Source: an uncultured Gammaproteobacteria bacterium (GTDB taxonomy: Bacteria > Pseudomonadota > Gammaproteobacteria > Enterobacterales > Psychrobiaceae). Taken from it: 64,000 bases of DNA. Every line of letters begins with the position of its first letter. Position 1 is the stretch's first letter. The DNA is taken from NCBI GenBank assembly GCA_913060565.1, contig CAJXRU010000006.1, positions 1 through 64,000 of the forward strand, read 5' to 3'. The notes beneath the pieces are model-generated. The model saw only the letters and a list, made by a program, of their open reading frames with translations. It was not told the DNA's origin and made no database searches. A program made the translations under genes and the position numbers. This document shows, piece after piece, positions 44,723-53,461 of the stretch.

Positions 44723-47700
44723 ATGCTAAACCGCGACATTTATTTAAACGATCCACTTACTAGCCGCCTTGCTAACAATGGTGTTGCCCAAGTAAAAGAT
44801 GATTTATCTAAAACTGCACTAGAAACCTTAGAATATGAATTAAGAACCTTTGTTTGTGATGGTGCTTATGCCGCAGGCATGGAAAAAATACTTGATGCTT
44901 ATCTACAAAATGTGAAAAATGATGGCGAGCAACCCGGTGTTTGGATAAGTGGATTCTTTGGCTCAGGTAAATCGCATTTAGCAAAAATGCTTCGTACTTT
45001 ATGGACCAACCAAAAACTAAATGATGGTAGCTATGCACGTAGTTTAGTAGACCTACCTAGTAATATTGCTGCTCAATTTGATGAGCTATCTAAACTTGCA
45101 TCTCAACACCAAGGCTTACATGCTGCTTCTGGTACCTTAGGTGCAGGTGCAGGTGAACAAGTTCGTTTAGCATTTTTAGGTATTATTTTTAAATCAGCAT
45201 GCTTACCAGAGCAATATCATTTAGCTCGTTTTGTTATCTGGTTAAAAGAAGAAGGTGTATTAGAACAAGTACAAGCTTATATTACTGAAAATGCCAAAGC
45301 GAAAGAAGGTCGCGACCCTTGGACACATGAATTAAAAAACCTTCATGTTTCTCCTATTATGGGTAATGCCTTACTTCAAGCACTACCAGGCATGGCTAGT
45401 GACGTAAAAGAAGTGCGTGATATGTTACGTGCACAATATAAAATTGTTGACGACGTAACCAATGATGAAATGGTTACCGCAATCATGGATTCCTTAGCGG
45501 TAAATGGTGAACTGCCTCTAACATTAGTGGTACTTGATGAAGTGCAACAATACATTGGCGACGATGTTAAAAAAGCTTTCGATGTACAAGAAGTGGTTGA
45601 AACTTGTAGTGGTAATGGTCGATTAAATTCTAAGTTACTCTTTGTGGCAACAGGTCAAAGCTCTTTAACAGGTACTGCGAACTTAAGCCGTCTGAAAGGA
45701 CGCTTTCAGGTGCCTGTGCAACTTGAAGATACCGATGTTGATTCAGTAATCCGTAAAGTAATTCTGCAAAAAAATGAATCAGCTCGCCCTCAAATCCAAA
45801 GCGTTATTGATAACGAGTTAGGTGAAATTTCACGTCATTTACGTGGCAGTATTATTGAACACAACAAAGATGATGAAAAATGGATGATTGCAGACTATCC
45901 GCTATTACCTGTTCGCCGTCGTTTCTGGGAAAAAGTATTACCAGCATTAGATAAAACAGGAACTGGCTCCCAATTAAGAAACCAACTCCGCATTGTTCAT
46001 GGCGCAACAAAAAGTACGGCTGAATTTAGCCTTGGTTATGTTGTACCTGCGGACTTTATTTATGACGAAATAGCTATAAACCTTGTTCAAAGTGGCGCTA
46101 TTGGTAAAGATATTTACGAAACTATTAGTCGCTTAAAAGGTGGCGATACCGACCAAAAACTCCAAGGACGTATTCTTGCACTGATTTTACTAATCAGTAA
46201 ATTACCAACCGATATTGAATACGGCATAGCTGCTACAGCGGATACTCTGGCTGATTTATTGCTGGAGAATTTATTGGAAGGTAAGCATGAACTTCGTGCC
46301 AATGTACCTAAGCTATTAACTCAATTAGTTGACGATGGTTTGGTTATGCCAATGCAAACTACGGCAGGTGAAGAGTACCGTTTACAAACAATTGAAAGCC
46401 AACAGTGGTACGACGAATATCGTCAGCAAGAAAATGATTTCAAAAGTAACCTGCAGAGAATAGAAGTATTCCGTTCAAAAGAAATTCAGAGGTATGTACA
46501 AAAGCAAGTTGCGCAGTCAAGAATTACGCAAGGAACCGTTGCAGAATCACGTATGATCAACCTAGAGTTTGGTAATGAACTACCAAGCGATGCAGATAAA
46601 AAATTATATGCCTGGGCACCTGAAGTACTTGAAAAACAGTTCAATGATCTTGCGCGTGGTGCAAACCCTGATTCTGCAACCATTTTTATTTATGTACCAA
46701 CTACACAGCGAGATGAACTACGTAAAGCTATTATTAAATTAAAAGCCGCAGAAAGTACCATTGATGTTCGTGGTGCTGCTAAAACCGATGCGGGTAAGGA
46801 AGCTTACGCGGCCATGGAATATCGCTTTAAAGAAGCTGATCGAGCGAAAAAAGCGATTTTAAATGATATTTTTGCCCAAATACAAGTAAAACTCGCAGGT
46901 GGTCAAGAGGTTGAAGGCGAATCTTTAGCCGAGCAAATTCAAAATGCAGGTGTATTAGCCTGTCAGCGTTTATTCAGCAAATTTAAAATGGCTGACAACA
47001 AAGGTTGGGCAAAAGTATTCCAACGCGCAAGTACACAAGCTGATGCTAATGCACTTGAAGCCATTGAACATAATGATGAAGCTGACAAACACCCTGTGTG
47101 TGCCGAAGTAAAACGCTTTATTGGTGTAATGAAAACAGGCCGTGAAATTATCGACACCTTTAAGGGGGCACCTTACGGTTGGGGTAAAGATACTATTGAA
47201 GGTGCGCTATTTGCTATGTTAGCGGCAGGTGTCTTAAAAGCCTCAGACGGACAAGAAAAAGCGGTAGATGCTAAGAGCCTTGATAGATCATCAGTGACGC
47301 AAACTAAATTCCGTCCTGAAAATGTCACGCTATCTAAAGTGCAAATAATTAAAGTTCGCGGGTTAATTAATGCATTGTTACCTGAAGGACAAAATTGCAA
47401 TACAGGTGAAGAGCAAAGCAAACTACCATTAGCCATTATTAACGCTAAACAAGTTGCGCGTAGTGCAGGTGGTGAATCTCCATTACCATTGGCACCAAGT
47501 ACCAGTGTGCTTACCAATCTTGAAATGTATACAGGTAACGATCAATTACAACAAGCCTTTGATGCCAAAGACGACATTCAAAGCCAGTTCACTCAATGGC
47601 AAGATCAAGCTGATCTAGTTAAAGCAAGAACAAACCAATGGCATGAACTTAATACGGCCATGCGTTACTGTAAAGACTTAGCTGTTCATGCCAACTTAAC

Positions 47701-48202
47701 ACAGCAAATGGACTCAATTGTTGAAAGCCGAAGCTTACTCGTTGAGCCAAACCCAGTTACGCCGCTACTTCAACAAGCAGAGTCAGCTCTACGGGATGCA
47801 ATTACTGCCAAACTAGCTGAATATGAAGAAGAGTTTAATGCCTGTCATCGCGATCTTACCGACGATACTAATTGGCTGAAGCTTGATGACGTTAAAAAGC
47901 AAGCGTTATTAGCCAAACGTAGCCTTTCAACTATACCAAGTGTTGATTTATCTTCAGCTGCCGCAGTTTACGATGCATTAGAAGAAACTAGCTTTGTGCA
48001 ATGGAGTGATCGAATTTCAGCATTGCCAGGTCGTTTTGACGCTGCGCTTAAAGATGCAATTAGTGAGCTTGCTCCAAAAGTAAGGTACTGCCGCTTAAAT
48101 AAGCCAATGATTGAATCAGAAGATCAATTGCTAGATTGGCTTGCGGAAGTTGAAGCTCAAATACGTGTAGAACTTGCCAATGGTCCAGTAGTTCCGAGTT
48201 AG
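44723..48202 (+). CDS. brxC: BREX P-loop ATPase BrxC/PglY
   Basis: 1159 residues, the size of BrxC. Walker A is GFFGSGKSHLAKML (about residues 76-89), and LTLVVLDEVQQYIGD (about 269-283) is the Walker B region. Long helical and coiled segments follow, and an AAA-like ATPase plus a C-terminal helical part are evident. It is a core BREX protein required for exclusion and usually for methylation. A 9-bp inverted repeat lies directly after the stop, and pglX begins 54 bases on. Confidence 0.93.
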   Translation: MLNRDIYLNDPLTSRLANNGVAQVKDDLSKTALETLEYELRTFVCDGAYAAGMEKILDAYLQNVKNDGEQPGVWISGFFGSGKSHLAKMLRTLWTNQKLNDGSYARSLVDLPSNIAAQFDELSKLASQHQGLHAASGTLGAGAGEQVRLAFLGIIFKSACLPEQYHLARFVIWLKEEGVLEQVQAYITENAKAKEGRDPWTHELKNLHVSPIMGNALLQALPGMASDVKEVRDMLRAQYKIVDDVTNDEMVTAIMDSLAVNGELPLTLVVLDEVQQYIGDDVKKAFDVQEVVETCSGNGRLNSKLLFVATGQSSLTGTANLSRLKGRFQVPVQLEDTDVDSVIRKVILQKNESARPQIQSVIDNELGEISRHLRGSIIEHNKDDEKWMIADYPLLPVRRRFWEKVLPALDKTGTGSQLRNQLRIVHGATKSTAEFSLGYVVPADFIYDEIAINLVQSGAIGKDIYETISRLKGGDTDQKLQGRILALILLISKLPTDIEYGIAATADTLADLLLENLLEGKHELRANVPKLLTQLVDDGLVMPMQTTAGEEYRLQTIESQQWYDEYRQQENDFKSNLQRIEVFRSKEIQRYVQKQVAQSRITQGTVAESRMINLEFGNELPSDADKKLYAWAPEVLEKQFNDLARGANPDSATIFIYVPTTQRDELRKAIIKLKAAESTIDVRGAAKTDAGKEAYAAMEYRFKEADRAKKAILNDIFAQIQVKLAGGQEVEGESLAEQIQNAGVLACQRLFSKFKMADNKGWAKVFQRASTQADANALEAIEHNDEADKHPVCAEVKRFIGVMKTGREIIDTFKGAPYGWGKDTIEGALFAMLAAGVLKASDGQEKAVDAKSLDRSSVTQTKFRPENVTLSKVQIIKVRGLINALLPEGQNCNTGEEQSKLPLAIINAKQVARSAGGESPLPLAPSTSVLTNLEMYTGNDQLQQAFDAKDDIQSQFTQWQDQADLVKARTNQWHELNTAMRYCKDLAVHANLTQQMDSIVESRSLLVEPNPVTPLLQQAESALRDAITAKLAEYEEEFNACHRDLTDDTNWLKLDDVKKQALLAKRSLSTIPSVDLSSAAAVYDALEETSFVQWSDRISALPGRFDAALKDAISELAPKVRYCRLNKPMIESEDQLLDWLAEVEAQIRVELANGPVVPS

Positions 48203-48242
48203 AGCAAACTATTAATAAGAGCACCTAAATTAGAGTTTGCTC
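48202..48242 (+). repeat. Inverted repeat between brxC and pglX
   Basis: GAGCAAACT (48202-48210) and AGTTTGCTC (48234-48242) form a 9-bp stem with a 23-base loop. No T-run, so unlikely to be a strong terminator; perhaps an RNA processing or stability element in this 54-base gap. Confidence 0.55.
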
Positions 48243-48256
48243 AAAAGGAATAAAAA

Positions 48257-51200
48257 ATGAGAACACCATTAGATAAAGCATTACGTGGCAAGCTAGAAAA
48301 AAACGTTGAAAAAGCCCGTGATATTGTCGAAATAGCAGTAGCAGAAGCGCTCACTCGTTTAGGTATTAGCGATGGAAGCGCACCAAGTTATTTATCTGAA
48401 GCAGAACGTAAACTAAGAAACCGTTTACGTGCCCATGGCCGCCAGTTAGGTGATGCATTAAACAAGGAATCAGGTAACCAAGAAACTGAACTCTTAATTA
48501 ACGAAATGTCATACGAGCATTGGCATCGAATGCTATTTGCTCGCTTTTTAGAGCAAAGTGACATGTTAATGTACGACCAAAACACCCACGTTACTTTAGA
48601 TGAGTGTTTTGAGTTAGCTGAAGAAGAAGTCGATATAACAGATGGTTGGGAATTAGCAGGTCAATTAGCACAGAAAATGCTACCACAAATATTTCGTGCT
48701 GATTCGCCAGTGTTTGAAGTAAAGCTTTCAATTAACCATGTTAATACTCTAGAGGAGCTAATAGCCGATTTACACCCTGACACTTACCAAGCGTCAGATT
48801 CTCTCGGTTGGTGTTATCAATATTGGCAAAATAAAAAGAAAATTGAAGTTAATGAACAAATAAAGTCAGGATTAAATGTTGGAGCGAAGGAATTAAGCCC
48901 TGTTACTCAATTGTTTACTGAACCCTATATGGTTAGCTTTTTGCTCGACAATGCTTTAGGTGCTTGGTGGGCAAAACGCCGATTAACATCAGATGACTTA
49001 CAAACAGCCACTAGTGAACAAGAGCTACGAGAACTCGCTGCTATTCCAGGTGTTCCACTAGAATATTTACGTTTTGTTCAGAAAGAAGATACATGTGCCC
49101 ACAGCGGAGAGAAGGTAAAAACTTGGGCTAACGCCGCAGGTGATTTTGACAAGTGGCCTGAAGATTTAAGTGAACTTAAAACACTCGATCCCTGCTGTGG
49201 TTCAGGTCACTTCTTAGTCGCTAAATTCCTAATGCTAGTGCCAATGCGTATGGAATTAGAAGCATTAACCGCTAAGCAAGCGATTGATAGAGTTATCGCT
49301 GAAAACATCCATGGTTTAGAACTAGATCAACGTTGTGTTGAGCTTGCTGCTTTTGCATTAGCCCTTGAAGCCTGGCGTTATCCAGATGCTGGTGGCTATC
49401 GTCAATTACCTGCGCTACAACTCGCTTGTTCTGGCATGTCAATTAATGAAGCACAAAAAGAGTGGGAAGGCTTAACTAAGGATGATGAAGAGTTACAAGG
49501 TGCTATAGAGTGGATGCAAAAAGCGTTTAAAGATGCCCCCATTTTGGGGAGCTTGAATGACCCTCATAGAACATTAAGTACTGATAAGCTGCCCTGGGTT
49601 CAGCTTCAAGATAAAATCAATAACAAACTTGAAGTTAGTAATGAAACACTACTAACTTCAATGGGGTTAGCTAAAGTTGCACAATTTTTATATGAAAAAT
49701 ATGACTGGGTCATTACAAACGTTCCTTATCTAGCTAGGGGAAAGCAAGTTAACAAACTTCGCACATATTGCGAGAAAAACTATCCTGTCTCAAATGTAGA
49801 TTTAGCAACTGTGTTTCTTGAACGTTGTCTCGAACTAAATAATAGCAATGGCACTATTAGCCTTGTTTTACCACAAAACTGGTTGTTTTTAACTAGATAT
49901 AAAGATTTTAGAGAAAAACTGCTTAAGAATAATATATGGAATATGGTAGTAAGGCTTGGAACCAAAAGCTTTCAAACACCAATGTGGGACTTCAATGTGC
50001 AGCTTATCTCATTATCAAATCATGTTGATGATGGAAAAGAAAGCTATATAAATGGCCTTGATGTGTCAGATTCACAAAAAGCTTTTGAAAAAGCTAATTC
50101 TTTGAGTAGCTCTGAACTAAAGGTAGTTAAAGTTTCAGAACAATTATCAAATCCAGATTCTATTATTACTTTTGAAGAAGCTAGTAATCTAGATTTATTA
50201 GGGAAATATGCTATTTCTATGCGAGGAATCGTATCCGGCGACACTGATAAGTGGATAAAAAAATATTGGGAAATTAAAGATGAAAAATATCGCTATTTGC
50301 AAAGCACACCAAGTCATACTGAAATTGGGCTAGGAAAGGAAAGTGTTATAGATTGGTCAAAGAAAGGAGTGGGGATGTTACGCCCTGGCACTTCAAACTT
50401 GGCTTATGGTAATAAAGGAGTTGCTTTAGGGCAAATGAATATATTACCAGCGACTAATTATGATGGTTCGTTATATGATAATAATACGGCTACAATCGTT
50501 CCTCATGACATAGATCATTTACCTGCCATATACAGTTTTAGCTCATCCCAAAAGTTTAACAAAGTTGTAAGGCAGATAGATCAAGCTCTGAAAGTAACTA
50601 ATGCGACTCTACTAAAAGTTCCATTCGATATAGATTACTGGACTTCAGTTGCAAAGAAAGACTTTCCAAATGGTCTCCCTCAGCCATACTCAAACAACCC
50701 ATCTCAATGGGTCTTCCACGGTCATCCTTGTGCATCAGTAGTTTGGGATGAAGAAATAAAAACTACTGCGGTCAGTGAATTACGCCAAGACGATACAGTT
50801 CTACAAGTCGCCGTTGCTTGTTTGTTAGGTTATCGATGGCCAGCAGAGTTTGATACTGAAATGGAACTGGCTCCTGAAGTGCGTGAAATCATCGCTAAAA
50901 ACAAAGTCTTTGATGATTTAGTGGATGATGATGGCATTGTTTGTATTCCTGCAATCCGTGGTGAAAAGCCCGCTGTTGATAGATTAGAAGCTATTTTACA
51001 TGCTGCATATGGTGATGAGTGGTCTGCTACTGTACTCAATAATCTATTAAAGTCCGTTAAGTCTCGCGACTTAAACCTATGGCTGCGTGATAAATTCTTT
51101 GAACAACATTCAAAGTTATTCCAACATCGCCCATTTATTTGGCAAATTTGGGATGGGTTATCAGATGGTTTCTCGGCATTAGTTAATTATCACACGCTAG

Positions 51201-51673
51201 ATTACAAAGGATTAGAACGTTTAATTTACACCTACCTTGATGATTGGATCAGTACTCAAATTCAACAAGAAAAAGATGGGGATGAAGGCGCTGAACTAAG
51301 ATTAACCGCTGCAAGAAACTTAAGAGAGCAACTAGAAGCGATTCTTTTAGGTGAGAAGGATCTCGATATTTTCGTACGTTGGAAGTCACTAGCCGAACAA
51401 CCTATCGGCTGGAATCCAGATTTAAATGATGGAGTGCGCTTAAACATCCGCCCATTTATGCAAGCCAAAGACGTCGGAAAAAAAGACGCTGGCATATTGC
51501 GCTCAAAACCAAACATCCATTGGAAAAAAGACCGAGGTACCGATGTTGCTTCAGCCCCATGGTTTGATCTTGGCTTGGAATACGGTGGTAAACAAGGCGA
51601 CCGAATAAATGACCATCACCTGACTTTAGCTGATAAGATTGAAGCTAGAGATAAAATAAAAGAGACTAATTAG
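48257..51673 (+). CDS. pglX: BREX adenine-specific DNA methyltransferase PglX
   Basis: 1138 residues. SAM-binding motif I is LDPCCGSGHFLVAKF (about residues 310-324). The catalytic motif IV is NVPY (ITNVPYLARGKQ, about residue 488) in place of the usual NPPY. Several GRG-like target-recognition segments follow, then a long C-terminal helical domain. PglX methylates adenine in a short non-palindromic site to mark host DNA, and in many BREX types loss of PglX abolishes defence. The recognition site cannot be predicted. One base separates it from the next gene. Confidence 0.9.
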   Translation: MRTPLDKALRGKLEKNVEKARDIVEIAVAEALTRLGISDGSAPSYLSEAERKLRNRLRAHGRQLGDALNKESGNQETELLINEMSYEHWHRMLFARFLEQSDMLMYDQNTHVTLDECFELAEEEVDITDGWELAGQLAQKMLPQIFRADSPVFEVKLSINHVNTLEELIADLHPDTYQASDSLGWCYQYWQNKKKIEVNEQIKSGLNVGAKELSPVTQLFTEPYMVSFLLDNALGAWWAKRRLTSDDLQTATSEQELRELAAIPGVPLEYLRFVQKEDTCAHSGEKVKTWANAAGDFDKWPEDLSELKTLDPCCGSGHFLVAKFLMLVPMRMELEALTAKQAIDRVIAENIHGLELDQRCVELAAFALALEAWRYPDAGGYRQLPALQLACSGMSINEAQKEWEGLTKDDEELQGAIEWMQKAFKDAPILGSLNDPHRTLSTDKLPWVQLQDKINNKLEVSNETLLTSMGLAKVAQFLYEKYDWVITNVPYLARGKQVNKLRTYCEKNYPVSNVDLATVFLERCLELNNSNGTISLVLPQNWLFLTRYKDFREKLLKNNIWNMVVRLGTKSFQTPMWDFNVQLISLSNHVDDGKESYINGLDVSDSQKAFEKANSLSSSELKVVKVSEQLSNPDSIITFEEASNLDLLGKYAISMRGIVSGDTDKWIKKYWEIKDEKYRYLQSTPSHTEIGLGKESVIDWSKKGVGMLRPGTSNLAYGNKGVALGQMNILPATNYDGSLYDNNTATIVPHDIDHLPAIYSFSSSQKFNKVVRQIDQALKVTNATLLKVPFDIDYWTSVAKKDFPNGLPQPYSNNPSQWVFHGHPCASVVWDEEIKTTAVSELRQDDTVLQVAVACLLGYRWPAEFDTEMELAPEVREIIAKNKVFDDLVDDDGIVCIPAIRGEKPAVDRLEAILHAAYGDEWSATVLNNLLKSVKSRDLNLWLRDKFFEQHSKLFQHRPFIWQIWDGLSDGFSALVNYHTLDYKGLERLIYTYLDDWISTQIQQEKDGDEGAELRLTAARNLREQLEAILLGEKDLDIFVRWKSLAEQPIGWNPDLNDGVRLNIRPFMQAKDVGKKDAGILRSKPNIHWKKDRGTDVASAPWFDLGLEYGGKQGDRINDHHLTLADKIEARDKIKETN

Positions 51674-51674
51674 C

Positions 51675-52787
51675 ATGAGTACTGTTAATCCAATAAACCA
51701 ATTAAGTATTGAGGGGTTTAAATCAATCCGTTCGATGAAGAATCTTCAATTAAATAGACTTAATGTTTTAATTGGCGCGAATGGTGTTGGTAAAAGTAAC
51801 TTTGTTTCTTACTTTAAATTACTAGGTGAAATGTTAGATAGTCGCTTGCAGGTTTGGAGTCAAAAACAGGGTAAGGCTGAACGAGTGTTAAGCTTTGGTG
51901 TTAAAGAGACATCCGAATTTTCATCATTTGTTACTTTTGGCATTAATGGTTATAAATTTATTCTTGAACCAACGATTGATGGCGGATTTACTTTCAGCCT
52001 AGAATCTTTATATTTTGATGGCCCTTACTATGGAGAGAAATGGATTGCCTTAGGCTCTGGCCATAGTGAAGCCAAATTAAAAGAAAAATTTGAGAAAAGT
52101 AAAAAATGGACTGAAGCCGATTATTGCTATAGCTCAATATCTAGCTGGCGTGTATATCATTTTCACGATACGAGTGATACGGCAGGTGTAAAGCGGACCT
52201 GTGAAGTTCATGATAATGAGTATTTAAGAACTGATGCATCTAATTTAGCTGCTTATTTGTATCATTTAAAATCTGAATCGCCAGATGTATATAGTCAAAT
52301 ACGCAAGACAGTACGATTAGCTGTTCCATTTTTCGATGACTTTGTTTTAAAACCAACCAAACTAGATAGTGAAGAAGAACAAATTCGCTTACTTTGGACA
52401 CAGTTAGATAGTGATTATGCATTGTGGCCAAGCCAACTGTCTGATGGCTCTATACGCTTTATTTGTTTAGTAACGGCACTAATGCAACCATCAGCGCCAT
52501 CTACGATAATTATTGATGAGCCAGAACTCGGTTTACACCCTTATGCAATAACATTGTTAGGCGCTTTATTAAGATCTGCCTCTCAACGTATGCAGGTTAT
52601 TATTTCGACACAATCGGTTCCGCTTCTTAATGAGTTTGAAATAGATGATTTAATTGTAGTGGAACGAGAAAAAGGTGGTTCGATTTTTAAACGTTTAGAT
52701 GAAACCAAATTTGAAAGTTGGTTAGAAGATTATTCAGTTGGAGAGCTTTGGGAGAAGAACATTTTAGGTGGGAGACCATCAAAATGA
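51675..52787 (+). CDS. RecF/AAA_21-type ATPase inserted in the BREX operon
   Basis: 370 residues. Walker A is LIGANGVGKSNFVSYFK (about residues 32-48); ABC-type signature LSDGSIRFICL (about 255); Walker B IIIDEPELGLHP (about 276-287); then QVIISTQS. This is the small RecF/SMC-like ATPase found in defence pairs such as PARIS (AriA), OLD and retron effectors. It overlaps the DUF4276 gene by 4 bases. Placed between pglX and pglZ, where core BREX operons normally have nothing. Confidence 0.85.
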   Translation: MSTVNPINQLSIEGFKSIRSMKNLQLNRLNVLIGANGVGKSNFVSYFKLLGEMLDSRLQVWSQKQGKAERVLSFGVKETSEFSSFVTFGINGYKFILEPTIDGGFTFSLESLYFDGPYYGEKWIALGSGHSEAKLKEKFEKSKKWTEADYCYSSISSWRVYHFHDTSDTAGVKRTCEVHDNEYLRTDASNLAAYLYHLKSESPDVYSQIRKTVRLAVPFFDDFVLKPTKLDSEEEQIRLLWTQLDSDYALWPSQLSDGSIRFICLVTALMQPSAPSTIIIDEPELGLHPYAITLLGALLRSASQRMQVIISTQSVPLLNEFEIDDLIVVEREKGGSIFKRLDETKFESWLEDYSVGELWEKNILGGRPSK

Positions 52788-53461
52788 TTAGAGTTCATGT
52801 GATATGTGAAGGACAAAGTGAAGAAGCTTTTGTAAATGAAATATTATGTCCAAGTTTTTATGCTCAAGGCATTCAACTATTACCTGCATTAATAGGTAGA
52901 CCAGGACACAAAGGTGGAAACTTTAAGTTTGAACGATTATTGCCCGAAATTGAAAAGAGATTATTAGGTGATGCTAATTGCTATTGTACTACCTTTTTTG
53001 ATTTCTATGGTCTTCCACCATCATTTCCTGGTAAAGAGGATGTAACTGTTAATGATACAATTGAACAGAAGTCTAACAAGGTAAATCAAGCCACAACAAC
53101 TAAGCTTACAGAGAGACTTGGTGAAAATGCTATGCGTCGTTTTATTCCTTTTATACAAATGTATGAGTTTGAAGGCTTGTTATTTAGTGATCCTGAAAAA
53201 ATGGCGTTAGGGATGGATAAACCCGACTTAATAGAACATTTTCAACAAATATCCAATGATTTTACAACGCCTGAACACATTAATAACAGCCCACAAACAG
53301 CCCCCAGTAAACGCATAATTAATGTCATTAGAGGGTATGAAAAACCATTAATGGGCGTATTAGCTGCTTTAGAGGTTGGTTTGGACTCAATGCGTGCGAA
53401 CTGCCAATTATTTGATCAATGGCTTTCTAATATTGAAGCTATTTCAGGGGATAGTAATTAA
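52784..53461 (+). CDS. DUF4276 (TOPRIM-like) partner of the ATPase
   Basis: 225 residues from ATG 52784 (ATGA overlap with the ATPase stop). An opening HVICEGQSEEAFVNE and the acidic FFDFYGLPPSFPG are DUF4276 hallmarks, compatible with a TOPRIM-like metal-binding fold (E near residue 8, D near 71). YEFEGLLFSDP (about 128) is also typical. By analogy with PARIS AriB and OLD it may be a nuclease released or triggered by the ATPase. Nuclease activity is inferred. Confidence 0.78.
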   Translation: MIRVHVICEGQSEEAFVNEILCPSFYAQGIQLLPALIGRPGHKGGNFKFERLLPEIEKRLLGDANCYCTTFFDFYGLPPSFPGKEDVTVNDTIEQKSNKVNQATTTKLTERLGENAMRRFIPFIQMYEFEGLLFSDPEKMALGMDKPDLIEHFQQISNDFTTPEHINNSPQTAPSKRIINVIRGYEKPLMGVLAALEVGLDSMRANCQLFDQWLSNIEAISGDSN

